Notes: a model not told the origin generated them from the sequence alone. A stretch of 24,149 nt of DNA from Thiotrichales bacterium (GCA_947476405.1 CANJQG010000027.1:1-24149), one strand, 5' to 3'. Counted from the first letter of the stretch, positions 1 through 7,849 are shown. Made by a program: numbers and translations.

Positions 1-132
1 GTCTTTGCCAGGCTCCGAAGCTTTGCTTTAAATATTTGTCGCCACAATGACATCAAAAATGTCAAAGCTGCGCTTTTTGAAAACGCCCTTGCCTTTGAAC
101 TTATCAAAGCTTACAAGGGGATTGTATCATAG
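1..132 (+). pseudogene. C-terminal remnant of a probable DDE transposase (5' end outside the window)
   Basis: Frame 1 is open from the first base to a TAG at 130-132 and encodes 43 residues. The remnant contains ARLRSFALNICR followed by KNVKAALFENAL. From memory, this 'LRSFALN-hydrophobic-R ... KN...A...NAL' pattern resembles the extreme C-terminus of DDE transposases of the IS4/ISAs1 kind found in Legionellales, but I cannot name the family with certainty. Only the tail is visible, so the upstream part may be intact outside the window. No terminal inverted repeat or target duplication could be recognised between 133 and 190. It could instead be the end of an unrelated gene. Confidence 0.45.
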
Positions 133-194
133 AATTGGACAGCCCTGGCATAATGATCATATTTTGATATTTTAAGATTCTTGTGCTAAACTTG

Positions 195-203
195 TGCTAT
201 AAT
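195..203 (+). promoter_or_regulatory. Extended -10 promoter element of the small coiled-coil gene
   Basis: TGCTATAAT at 195-203 is a perfect extended -10 (TGnTATAAT). No good -35 is present at 16-18 bp, which extended -10 promoters can tolerate. It predicts transcription starting near 210. That would place an ATG at 183 upstream of the RNA start and favours the ATG at 237. Confidence 0.5.
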
Positions 204-236
204 GAAAAAATAGGATTGAAGATAAAAGTGCATTAT

Positions 237-590
237 ATGACTTGGATGATTGATACTTTACGTTATGTGAAAGCCCTTGAAGAGGTTGGGGTGGATCGAA
301 AAGTGGCGGAATGTCAGGCTGAGGCGCTGTCGCAAGTATTAGAGTGTGCTGCGCAAACGATTTTGGCAACAAAAGAAGATTTACGCAAGACTGAAGGAAA
401 TCTCCATGCTGATATGCAGCTGCTTAAAGAAGATTTGAGAGGAACAGAAATAAGTCTTCATACTGAGATACAATTACTAGAATTACGATTAACCAAACTA
501 ATACATGCAAGCATGATTAAAACGATTAGTATTCTGGCTGGGTTTACTGCTTTTATGGGAGGGATGCAAGCCCTTCTGGATTTTTATTAA
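237..590 (+). CDS. Small coiled-coil protein with C-terminal membrane segment (DUF1640/CCDC90-like)
   Basis: The frame is open from an ATG at 183, but a consensus -10 lies at 198-203, so I start at 237 (MTWMIDTLRYV), giving 117 residues; another ATG lies at 246. The N-terminus has the pattern 'DTL.YVK.L...GV....AE.QAEAL..VL', which I associate with bacterial relatives of the DUF1640/CCDC90 family. A heptad-like helix follows with two similar segments, KEDLRKTEGNLHADMQLL and KEDLRGTEISLHTEIQLL, indicating an internal duplication of about 18 residues. The C-terminus is hydrophobic (ISILAGFTAFMGG), probably a single membrane anchor. Function is unknown. It lies 18 bp ahead of the ABC ATPase on the same strand and just after a transposase remnant; such small genes are often found near mobile DNA, which is an inference here. 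Confidence 0.7.
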   Translation: MTWMIDTLRYVKALEEVGVDRKVAECQAEALSQVLECAAQTILATKEDLRKTEGNLHADMQLLKEDLRGTEISLHTEIQLLELRLTKLIHASMIKTISILAGFTAFMGGMQALLDFY

Positions 591-608
591 AGTGAAAAGG
601 GCTTCTTG

Positions 609-1913
609 ATGTCACATTCAACTGTTGAGATTAAAAAAATTCAGCATTCTTTTAAAAAGCCGGATCAACAAGATTTACTGGTGATTGATGGGGTGAGTTT
701 AAATCTGCAAGAAGGGGAGATTGTCGCCTTGCTGGGGCAGTCAGGATCTGGGAAGTCCACCTTGTTGCGGATTATTGCCGGGCTGATTCGGCCAACCCAG
801 GGCGAAGTGCTCTATCAAGGGGAAATCGTTCGGGGACCTGCATCAGGCATTGCGATGGTTTTTCAAAGTTTTGCCTTGATGCCCTGGCTGACTGTTTTAG
901 AAAATGTAGAATTAGGATTAGAAGCACAGCGTATTCCGGCTAAAATTCGTCGCGAGCGCGCGTTAAAGGCCATTGATAAAATCGGCATGGATGGTTTTGA
1001 AGGAGCCTATCCTAAGGAATTATCAGGCGGAATGCGTCAGCGAGTAGGGTTTGCCCGGGCATTGGTCACAGAGCCGCAATTATTGTTGATGGATGAGCCT
1101 TTTTCTGCACTGGATGTCCTTACGGCCGAAAGTTTACGAAATGATTTAATGGAATTATGGCAAAGCGCGGACAATAAAATGAAATCCATTTTATTTGTCA
1201 CCCATAATATTGAAGAAGCTGTGCTGATGGCGGATCGCATTATTGTCTTTGGAAGTAATCCAGGGTCCATCAAAGGTGAGTTAGTCGTGAATTTAGCGCA
1301 TCCTCGTAATGGTCAAGATCCCGCAGTATTGCACCTGATTGATGAAGTCTATACGGTGATGACCAGCACTCGCTTAGAGAGTTTGCGAATGAAGGCTACG
1401 CCGCATGTGATGGAAAAAATCGGCCTCAATCATCGCCTTCCTGATGTGGGCGTAGCGGAATTGATTGGGTTACTTGAAGCGGTAGATGAATTACAGCAAA
1501 AAGGTCCGATCGATTTGCCGCACTTGGCGAATCATGTCCGTTTGAATATCGATGATTTATTTCCTGTTTTGGATGCGCTGACTTTATTGCAATTGGCTAA
1601 AGTGTCAGAAGGGGATATCACCATGACCCGCAAAGCCAAAGAATTGCTGGATGCAGATATTACAGATAAGAAAATTTTATTTGCTCGTTTATTATTAGAA
1701 TCGATTCCATTGGCTAAGCATATTGATGATGTCCTAAAAGGCGTCCCGAATCATAAAGCATCTGAAGCGCATTTTGTACAAGATTTAGAAGAATATTTTA
1801 CCAAAGAAGAAGCAGAGCGTATTTTAGAAACCCTGATCGACTGGGCGCGGTATGCCGAAATCTTCGCCTATGACTATGATTCCGGCCTATTGCATCTTGA
1901 GGATGTTCGTTAA
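609..1913 (+). CDS. ABC transporter ATP-binding protein, NitT/TauT type, with AAA-associated C-terminal domain
   Basis: Predicted ATPase subunit of an importer of the nitrate/sulfonate/taurine class, acting on the inner face of the cytoplasmic membrane. Visible motifs, counting from the TTG at 606 (one codon before the ATG): Walker A GQSGSGKST at 44-52, Q-loop Q87, signature LSGGMRQR at 139-146, Walker B LLLMDEP ending at 165, D-loop SALD at 167-170, and the switch histidine in FVTHN. After about residue 285 comes a long helical extension to 435, matching the AAA-associated C-terminal domain seen in a subset of these ATPases. A Shine-Dalgarno-like AAAAGGG (595-601) fits the ATG at 609 (7 nt) better than the TTG at 606. 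No permease or binding-protein gene is adjacent, which is odd for this class. The substrate cannot be told from the ATPase alone. Confidence 0.88.
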   Translation: MSHSTVEIKKIQHSFKKPDQQDLLVIDGVSLNLQEGEIVALLGQSGSGKSTLLRIIAGLIRPTQGEVLYQGEIVRGPASGIAMVFQSFALMPWLTVLENVELGLEAQRIPAKIRRERALKAIDKIGMDGFEGAYPKELSGGMRQRVGFARALVTEPQLLLMDEPFSALDVLTAESLRNDLMELWQSADNKMKSILFVTHNIEEAVLMADRIIVFGSNPGSIKGELVVNLAHPRNGQDPAVLHLIDEVYTVMTSTRLESLRMKATPHVMEKIGLNHRLPDVGVAELIGLLEAVDELQQKGPIDLPHLANHVRLNIDDLFPVLDALTLLQLAKVSEGDITMTRKAKELLDADITDKKILFARLLLESIPLAKHIDDVLKGVPNHKASEAHFVQDLEEYFTKEEAERILETLIDWARYAEIFAYDYDSGLLHLEDVR

Positions 1914-1914
1914 C

Positions 1915-2280
1915 TTAAGAGTTTGCGTTGCTTTTTGCAATGATGACATTTTGCATCATCTGAAAGCTTGCGCCTTGCTGCTTGATGGTCACAATAATTT
2001 GATAATGACCTGCTGGAAAACCACTGGTATCAATGGTGCTTGTTCCTGCTGGATATTGCTTGTCAATCAGCATGGTTTTACCTTGCGTAAAAATAACCTC
2101 TGAAGGGGCCCCTAATTCTAATTGAATTTTAGGGGCGACATTCGCCTGGGTAATCATACTGACTGCAACTTCAGCGGTTTTACCTGATTGTGTTTGGGCC
2201 GGCATATCATTAGCCATTGCAACACAGCTAATGCTGAGCAAGCCAGTGAGTGCTAAAGTTTTTAAGCTGGACTTCATCAT
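1915..2280 (-). CDS. Small secreted (periplasmic) protein of unknown function
   Basis: 121 residues with a clear N-terminal signal peptide: a KSSLK basic start, hydrophobic core LALTGLLSISCVA, and a likely cleavage after AMA. The mature part is short and beta-rich, ending in a pattern 'FPAGHYQIIVTIKQQG' that suggests an immunoglobulin-like fold such as those found in chaperone/usher or carboxypeptidase-regulatory-like domains; this is inference from pattern only. Two ATGs stand in tandem (2280 and 2277); the second is better spaced from the AAGGGG upstream. It begins 12 bp after the rne stop on the same strand, so it is probably in the rne transcript. Its stop lies 1 bp from the stop of the convergent ABC ATPase, with no terminator between. 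I do not recognise the family. Confidence 0.75.
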   Translation of the reverse strand: MMKSSLKTLALTGLLSISCVAMANDMPAQTQSGKTAEVAVSMITQANVAPKIQLELGAPSEVIFTQGKTMLIDKQYPAGTSTIDTSGFPAGHYQIIVTIKQQGASFQMMQNVIIAKSNANS

Positions 2281-2292
2281 GATTCCCCTTTT

Positions 2293-4605
2293 TTATTTTT
2301 GATCCAGTACAATCATAACATCCTTAGCATATTTTTGCGAGGGCGCGGCCTGATCTGATTTTGCAACGGTTTCAACACGTGTTCCAACCTGAGCATGTTG
2401 CTTTTTAATGTTTTCACGTGCCGCTTCAATCGAGAAATCTGTTTTTTCGATGACTTCTTCTTTTTTGAGTTTAACAGGCTTATCTTGGCTTACAGCTTTG
2501 CTTTCAATTTGCTGAATATGGGGCGTAGTGCTCGGTTGATTTAAAATAGCCTGGACTTTTGCGCTAATAACAACAGGCGCTTTGTCTGCTTTTTCCTGTG
2601 CTTTTGGCGTTGAAAAATCGATCACAATCGGGATGGATTTTTTAGCGACAGTAGCGGGTGTAACCGGTTTTCTTGCAATCGGTTTAGGCGGTGCAACGGG
2701 TACTGCTACTGCAGCAAGATTGAGGTTTTCATTTGTGGCAGGAGCTGTCACAGCAGGGCGATTTCGGTTTGGATTATCCCGTTTTTGGCCATTTCGATTA
2801 TTGTTATTACCACGGCGTCGGTCGTTATTATTCCGACGTTGCGGGCCTGATTCCTGAGTCGTAGCAGCCGAGGTTGTCGCAGGTTCAGGAGCACGTCTAT
2901 TGGCCTGATTATTTTGGGATTTGATATTGAGTTTAATCGGCTCTTTTTTGATTTCAGGTTCAGCCGTAAAAACACCTTGAATTTTACTCAGCAGATTATT
3001 CAAGCTTCGTTTCAGAGGACTTTGTGAGGGCGCTTTACTGATCGATAGTTCGCGAATTGCAGGCTGTTCAGCATGCATAATTTTGGCTGCAGTCGCAGTG
3101 TAAGTTTCGGTTTTAGGAGTGGCTTTTAGATGATAGCTCGCCATGACTTCATCTGTGGACCTCACCACCTTAGTTAGTTCATAATGCGGTGTTTCAATAT
3201 TCGGGTTGGGAATTAAAACAATCCGAATTTTATTTTGGGTCTCAAGATCTGCAATCAAATGGCGCTTTTCATTACTTAAAAAAGTAGCTACGGATAAAGG
3301 CAGCTGAATATGAACTTCCAAAACATCTGCACGCATTGCTTCTTCTTGAATTAACCGAATAATGGAGAGGGAGAGGGAGTCTACGCCGCGAATGGTGCCT
3401 TGGCCGTTGCAACGAGGGCAAGCCAAACCGCTGGATTCTTCCAGAGAAGGACGCAGGCGTTGACGAGACATTTCAAGGAGGCCAAAGCGTGAGATTTTGC
3501 TGGTTTGAATGCGGGCACGATCGCCTTTCACCGCTTCAGACAATGTTTCTTCGACATGGCGTTGATTTTTAGAGTTTTCCATATCGATAAAGTCGATCAC
3601 GATTAATCCGCCTAAATCACGCAACTTTAATTGACGCGCGATCTCACGTGCAGCTTCCACATTCGTTTGATGGGCTGTTTCTTCAATGTCTCCCGCTTTT
3701 GTTGCGCGAGCTGAGTTAATATCGATAGAGGTCAGCGCTTCGGTGTGATCAATCACAATCGAGCCGCCAGAAGGCAATTTGACTTCACGTTGGAAAGCGG
3801 TTTCAATCTGGCTTTCAATTCGATGATAGGTGAAAATTCCGACATCATTATGATAAGAATGAACACGATCTGCAAAGTCAGGGCGTAAAGTTTTAACATA
3901 TTGTAAAACCCGTTCATAGGTTTTACGATCATCCACTAGAATTTCATCGATATCCTGACGTAAATAATCACGAACGGAACGCATAATGACATCACTTTCC
4001 TGATAAATCAAGAAAGGTGCGCCATGCTTGTCGGACTCTTCTAAAATCGTAGCCCAGAGCTTAAGAAGGGCATCTAAGTCCCACTGCAGCTCTTCCTGGC
4101 TGCGACCTAGGCAAGCGGTTCGTGCAATCACGCTCATATTTTCTGGAATATTTAAATTGCTGAGCAGTTCTTTTAATTGTTGGCGATCTTCCCCTTCAAT
4201 TCGACGTGATACCCCCCCCGAGCGATGGCTATTCGGCATCAGGACCATGTAGCAGCCTGCCAAGGTCACAATCGTCGTGACTGCAGCCCCTTTATTTCCA
4301 CGTTCTTCTTTTTCAATTTGAATAATGATTTCATCGCCTTCGCGTAAATTAGGACGATTGTCTTTTCCAGTATATTGCGGTGCAAGTTCTTTCATGGGCA
4401 GGAAGCCATGACGTTCAGCGCCATAATCTACAAAAATAGCATTTAAGCTGGCTTCAATGCGAGAGACCTTAGCCTTGTAAATATTGGCCTTCTTTTGTGC
4501 ACGATGGGTGGTTTCGATGTCCAAGTCAAACAGAATATTATCTTGAACGATGGCAACGCGGAGTTCTTCCGCCTGGGTTGCATTAATTAATATTTTTTTA
4601 GTCAT
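2293..4605 (-). CDS. rne: Ribonuclease E
   Basis: Endoribonuclease that starts mRNA decay and processes rRNA and tRNA precursors; in relatives it is the scaffold of the RNA degradosome at the inner membrane. The 770-residue protein opens with the typical MTKKILINAT start, an S1 RNA-binding domain (about 35-120) and the catalytic core. The metal-binding aspartates are D295 (SIDINSAR) and D338 (VIDFIDM), matching E. coli D303 and D346, and the zinc-link cysteines are C396 and C399 (CPRC). From about residue 500 the protein is low-complexity, with an Arg/Asn-rich RNA-binding stretch at about 589-616 followed by Pro/Ala/Lys-rich sequence. It is about 290 residues shorter than E. coli RNase E, so partner-binding sites cannot be assigned. 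RNase G is excluded by the long tail. An 8-base G run (4212-4219) lies in the coding strand. A small secreted-protein gene follows 12 bp downstream. Confidence 0.96.
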   Translation of the reverse strand: MTKKILINATQAEELRVAIVQDNILFDLDIETTHRAQKKANIYKAKVSRIEASLNAIFVDYGAERHGFLPMKELAPQYTGKDNRPNLREGDEIIIQIEKEERGNKGAAVTTIVTLAGCYMVLMPNSHRSGGVSRRIEGEDRQQLKELLSNLNIPENMSVIARTACLGRSQEELQWDLDALLKLWATILEESDKHGAPFLIYQESDVIMRSVRDYLRQDIDEILVDDRKTYERVLQYVKTLRPDFADRVHSYHNDVGIFTYHRIESQIETAFQREVKLPSGGSIVIDHTEALTSIDINSARATKAGDIEETAHQTNVEAAREIARQLKLRDLGGLIVIDFIDMENSKNQRHVEETLSEAVKGDRARIQTSKISRFGLLEMSRQRLRPSLEESSGLACPRCNGQGTIRGVDSLSLSIIRLIQEEAMRADVLEVHIQLPLSVATFLSNEKRHLIADLETQNKIRIVLIPNPNIETPHYELTKVVRSTDEVMASYHLKATPKTETYTATAAKIMHAEQPAIRELSISKAPSQSPLKRSLNNLLSKIQGVFTAEPEIKKEPIKLNIKSQNNQANRRAPEPATTSAATTQESGPQRRNNNDRRRGNNNNRNGQKRDNPNRNRPAVTAPATNENLNLAAVAVPVAPPKPIARKPVTPATVAKKSIPIVIDFSTPKAQEKADKAPVVISAKVQAILNQPSTTPHIQQIESKAVSQDKPVKLKKEEVIEKTDFSIEAARENIKKQHAQVGTRVETVAKSDQAAPSQKYAKDVMIVLDQK

Positions 4606-4874
4606 TGCGATAGATTCCTCAATCAGTTAGGCAGATTGCGGGTCCATCAAGTAAAACCGGGTCAGTCAATAAAAGTTTCATTTTTAAATCCATTCAATTC
4701 GGTTTGCATTTGAACACAGTCAATCTGCATTATTTTTTATTTTCCTTTTTATGTTTTAGGTGCACAAACAGGCTCTCTACGAAGCAAAAACATTAGCATG
4801 CCCCAAAACTGGATTCAGTGTAACAGAAAGCGGGTTCATTTACAAACCCCAGGATCAAGAGCGAGTCTTAATTT
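4606..4874 (-). other. Intergenic leader between hemW and rne
   Basis: This 269-bp non-coding stretch must hold the rne promoter and 5' leader and the 3' end of the hemW transcript. A weak inverted repeat, GGGTT (4832-4836) with AACCC (4845-4849), lies about 25 bp past the hemW stop but has no T-run, so it is at best a poor terminator. On the minus strand TTGACTG occurs twice (near 4718 and 4665), but neither has a convincing -10 at the right spacing. In E. coli the rne leader carries hairpins for autoregulation; I could not recognise equivalents here. Confidence 0.4.
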
Positions 4875-5999
4875 TTAATCCATAAATTGAGTAAGTAAAT
4901 TATTTAAAAAACGATAGCCTAAATCACTGGCTTGAATTCGCTCTCGATTGGCGCTCAGTAATTTCGCCATGATTGCATTGTTTATTTTTGTTTCGATTGC
5001 CGTTAAATGAACGCCTGTTCGTTCTTGAAATAAAGTTGCTTGGACGCCATGATTCAGCCTTAATACATTCATCATAAACTCAAAGGGCAGGGCGCTTTGG
5101 GGGATGGGCATTTGAACGCAGGTTTGTTTTTCTAGATAAGTCTTCGGGAGTTTGGGCTTGGTTGTCCGAATAATCTGGTCTGGCGCATGAAGGGTGATTT
5201 TGCCATGGGCCCCAGCCCCAATTCCCAGATAATCTCCAAAGGTCCAATAATTTAGATTATGCTGGCTTTTCTGTTTGTTGCGTGAAAAGGCTGAGATTTC
5301 ATAACGCTCAAACCCGGCCGTAGTCAAAAGCGCCAAGCCTGCCTCTTCGATATCGCCCAATGTGTTTTCAGTGGGGAGGGCAGGGGGATAATTGGCAAAA
5401 TAGGTATTGGGTTCAATGGTCAGTTGATACCAGGATAAGTGTGTGGGCTCCAGTGCAATGGCTTGTTTTAAGTCATCCAAGGCTTCAGCGGCTGTTTGAT
5501 TGGGCAGGCCATGCATGAGATCTAAATTAAAGTTTTTAAATCCAGCGGATTTGATTTCCGCGATCGATTTAAAAATATCCGCTTGATTATGAATGCGGCC
5601 CAACTTTTTAAGATGTATTGGATTAAAGCTCTGGACGCCCAAAGAAATTCGATTGATGCCGAGATCTAAATAGTCTTTGAATTGCCCATGTTCAATTGTA
5701 CCGGGATTAGCTTCAAGGGTGATTTCGATATCTGGATTGCAATGGGGTAAAATTTCAGCAAATAGGGGGCGCAAATCCTCAGCATGAAATAAACTGGGTG
5801 TTCCGCCTCCCATAAAGATGCTAGAAATTTTTCGTCCTGCAACCAGGGCATAATCGTGCTTGAAGTCAGCGATTAATGCATTGATATAAAGAGCCTTGGG
5901 CAATTCCCCGTTCTGAGCATGCGAATTAAAATCACAGTAAGGGCATTTTTTGACACACCAAGGAAAGTGAATGTATAAAGCAAAAAAAGAGGGAGTCAT
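4875..5999 (-). CDS. hemW: Radical SAM heme chaperone HemW
   Basis: 374 residues. HemW is a radical-SAM-fold protein that carries and inserts heme, related to but distinct from the oxygen-independent coproporphyrinogen oxidase HemN. The [4Fe-4S] ligands C15, C19 and C22 are in WCVKKCPYC, followed by the SAM-binding MGGGTPS motif, and the HNLNYW and GIGAGAHG motifs typical of HemW/HemN lie in the C-terminal half. The short N-terminus before the CxxxCxxC cluster fits HemW rather than HemN. Its ATG (5999-5997) overlaps the stop of the upstream toxin gene as TAATG, so translation is probably coupled, and no Shine-Dalgarno outside the toxin gene is possible. Expression may therefore depend on the TA promoter upstream. 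In other gammaproteobacteria hemW usually follows rdgB/yggV-type genes, which are absent here. Confidence 0.93.
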   Translation of the reverse strand: MTPSFFALYIHFPWCVKKCPYCDFNSHAQNGELPKALYINALIADFKHDYALVAGRKISSIFMGGGTPSLFHAEDLRPLFAEILPHCNPDIEITLEANPGTIEHGQFKDYLDLGINRISLGVQSFNPIHLKKLGRIHNQADIFKSIAEIKSAGFKNFNLDLMHGLPNQTAAEALDDLKQAIALEPTHLSWYQLTIEPNTYFANYPPALPTENTLGDIEEAGLALLTTAGFERYEISAFSRNKQKSQHNLNYWTFGDYLGIGAGAHGKITLHAPDQIIRTTKPKLPKTYLEKQTCVQMPIPQSALPFEFMMNVLRLNHGVQATLFQERTGVHLTAIETKINNAIMAKLLSANRERIQASDLGYRFLNNLLTQFMD

Positions 6000-6193
6000 T
6001 ACAATGCCTTTTTTAAATCGCGATAAAAATTTTCATGCGATCCAAACGACATCAGAGTTAAATCATCTATTTTAGCTTCTCCAATCAATGGATTATCGAA
6101 TACTGCTTTGACAGCTTGATCTAAAATGGATTTCATTTGTGGATGGAGCTTCTTGATTTGCTTTTGAAAGCGATGTGTTTGAAAGATTTGCAT
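5999..6193 (-). CDS. RelE/ParE-like toxin, apparently shortened by an internal deletion
   Basis: 64 residues. The N-terminal part (QTHRFQKQIKKLHPQMKSIL) and the C-terminal part (LTLMSFGSHENFYRDLKK) match both ends of a RelE/ParE-superfamily toxin type of about 95 residues. As I remember the family, about 30 residues between them, including the 'G..VHKF....LLAY' beta strands of the fold core, are missing here, with IGEAKI running directly into DDLTL. The reading frame is intact. The protein may be inactive, or retained because its end carries the hemW start. It begins 3 nt after the stop of the upstream antitoxin and shares TAATG with hemW. The deletion is inferred from remembered family layout rather than an alignment. 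Confidence 0.7.
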   Translation of the reverse strand: MQIFQTHRFQKQIKKLHPQMKSILDQAVKAVFDNPLIGEAKIDDLTLMSFGSHENFYRDLKKAL

Positions 6194-6196
6194 TAT

Positions 6197-6415
6197 TTAG
6201 CCAAATTGATAAAGCGTGATATGTCCTATTTTTATTTCCTCCAAGCCAATCAAAAGATCTTGGATCATTGAAAAAGGAAGTTCAGGGTTTTCTTCTGCGA
6301 TCCGGCCTACTTTAGACCAATACTCAATTTGTCCTGCAACAGAACGATGCAAGGAAAATGCCTTTGTTTTTGCTTTCAGAAATAAGTCTTCTGAGACTCT
6401 TACTGCATGTGACAT
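6197..6415 (-). CDS. ParD-like antitoxin (TA antitoxin, RHH-type)
   Basis: 72 residues. The N-terminus 'SHAVRVSEDLFLKAKTKA' followed by 'HRSVAGQIEYWSKVGR' is characteristic of the ParD-like antitoxin family (PF11903 as I recall it): a ribbon-helix-helix DNA-binding strand and helices, then a tail that would wrap the toxin. It should repress its own promoter and neutralise the RelE-like product encoded 3 nt downstream. The start ATG at 6415 is 22 nt from a perfect 15-bp palindrome (6438-6472) that contains a TATAAT, a plausible autoregulated operator/promoter. Since the partner toxin looks internally deleted, this antitoxin may now act mainly as a transcription regulator of the downstream hemW. 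Confidence 0.8.
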   Translation of the reverse strand: MSHAVRVSEDLFLKAKTKAFSLHRSVAGQIEYWSKVGRIAEENPELPFSMIQDLLIGLEEIKIGHITLYQFG

Positions 6416-6437
6416 AAAATAACCCGCCGTTTAAGAT

Positions 6438-6472
6438 GTTTCATTATATTGCTTTTTGCAATATAATGAAAC
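6438..6472 (-). promoter_or_regulatory. 15-bp palindrome with -10 box: probable TA operator/promoter or accC terminator hairpin
   Basis: Bases 6438-6452 and 6458-6472 are perfect inverted repeats (15 bp arms, 5-nt T loop). Each arm contains TATAAT; the minus-strand one (6448-6443) is correctly oriented to drive the antitoxin starting at 6415. The element also sits just past the accC stop (6484), so as RNA it would form a strong, AT-rich hairpin that could end accC transcripts, but no T-run follows on the minus strand. An operator role fits TA autoregulation better; both roles may coexist. Confidence 0.55.
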
Positions 6473-6483
6473 TCCCTAAGTGC

Positions 6484-7836
6484 TTATATCTGCGCTTTTT
6501 TCAAAATCTCATTTTCAAGATAATGGATATTCGTGCCCCCCTTGACAAAGCCAGGATCATTTAAAATACGCTTATGCAGTGCAATGTTGGTTTTAATTCC
6601 TTCAATAACCAGCTCATTCAAGGCATTTTTCATGCGATTAATGGCTACTTCGCGCGTATCCCCATAGGCAATGATTTTGGCGATCATGGAGTCATAATGA
6701 GGGGGCACTTTATAGCTCGCGTAAATGTGTGAATCCACGCGAATACCCGGGCCACCTGGAGGATGATAGAGTTGAATGGTGCCGGGAGAAGGAATGAAGG
6801 TTTCAGGATCTTCCGCATTAATGCGACATTCAATCGCATGTCCGCGAAACTCGATGTCTTTTTGTTTAAAAGCGAGAGGTAGTCCTGCAGCAATGCGAAT
6901 TTGTTCTTTAACAATATCGACGCCTGTAATAAATTCGGTGACCGGATGTTCAACTTGGACGCGTGTATTCATCTCAATAAAATAAAAATGACCGCCTTCA
7001 AATAAAAACTCAAAAGTGCCTGCACCGCGATATTTCATTTTTTCACAGGCTTTGACGCAGATGCCACCGATTTTTTTGCGCTGATCTTCTGTAATGCCTG
7101 GGGCAGGGGCTTCTTCAACGACTTTTTGATGGCGACGCTGCATCGAGCAATCACGCTCACCTAAATGGACCGCGTGTCCAGCGCCATCACCGATGATTTG
7201 GATTTCGATGTGGCGAGGATTTTCTAAAAATTTTTCCATATAAACCATTGCATTGCCAAACGAAGCGAGCGCTTCGGATTTGGTCATTTGAATGGATTCA
7301 AGCAAGTCCTCTTTGTTTCGGACAATACGCATCCCGCGTCCACCACCGCCACCTGAGGCTTTGATAATGACTGGATAGCCAATTTTTTCAGCAATTTTTA
7401 AGTTTTTTTCACGATCTGCATCTAAGGGGCCGTCTGATCCCGGAACACATGGTACGCCTAGCTTTTTCATCGTCTTAATGGCTTCTACTTTATCGCCCAT
7501 TTTGCGAATGCTTTCAGCCCGTGGACCAATAAAAATAAAGCCACTTTTTTCAACTCGCTCTGCAAAATCAGCGTTTTCAGAAAGAAAGCCATAGCCCGGA
7601 TGAATTGCAACTGAATGGGTCACCTCCGCAGCAGCGATAATCCGTGGCACATTGAGATAACTTTCCTTAGAAGGGGCGGGGCCAATACAAACAGATTCAT
7701 CGGCCAATAAAACATGCTTCAATTGGCGATCTGCAGTGGAATGCACTGCAACGGTTTTGATGCCTAATTCTCGGCAGGCACGTAAAATCCGTAAGGCAAT
7801 TTCACCGCGATTGGCAATTAATATTTTTTTAATCAT
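6484..7836 (-). CDS. accC: Acetyl-CoA carboxylase, biotin carboxylase subunit
   Basis: 450 residues. ATP-dependent carboxylation of the biotin on AccB, the first half-reaction of acetyl-CoA carboxylase in fatty-acid synthesis; cytosolic. The start MIKKILIANRGE at 7836 is the family start and has GAGGAT 6 nt upstream; the frame remains open 16 codons further, but that extension would overlap accB and is not conserved in the family as I know it. The ATP-grasp features are in place: K116, K159, the glycine-rich loop SGGGGGRGM at about 161-169, HLGERDCSMQRRHQK at about 224-238, and the catalytic EMNTRVQVEH segment near 288-297. The gene begins 13 bp after accB, in the usual aroQ-accB-accC order. 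The length equals that of E. coli AccC (449). Confidence 0.97.
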   Translation of the reverse strand: MIKKILIANRGEIALRILRACRELGIKTVAVHSTADRQLKHVLLADESVCIGPAPSKESYLNVPRIIAAAEVTHSVAIHPGYGFLSENADFAERVEKSGFIFIGPRAESIRKMGDKVEAIKTMKKLGVPCVPGSDGPLDADREKNLKIAEKIGYPVIIKASGGGGGRGMRIVRNKEDLLESIQMTKSEALASFGNAMVYMEKFLENPRHIEIQIIGDGAGHAVHLGERDCSMQRRHQKVVEEAPAPGITEDQRKKIGGICVKACEKMKYRGAGTFEFLFEGGHFYFIEMNTRVQVEHPVTEFITGVDIVKEQIRIAAGLPLAFKQKDIEFRGHAIECRINAEDPETFIPSPGTIQLYHPPGGPGIRVDSHIYASYKVPPHYDSMIAKIIAYGDTREVAINRMKNALNELVIEGIKTNIALHKRILNDPGFVKGGTNIHYLENEILKKAQI

Positions 7837-7849
7837 GCGATCATCCTCA

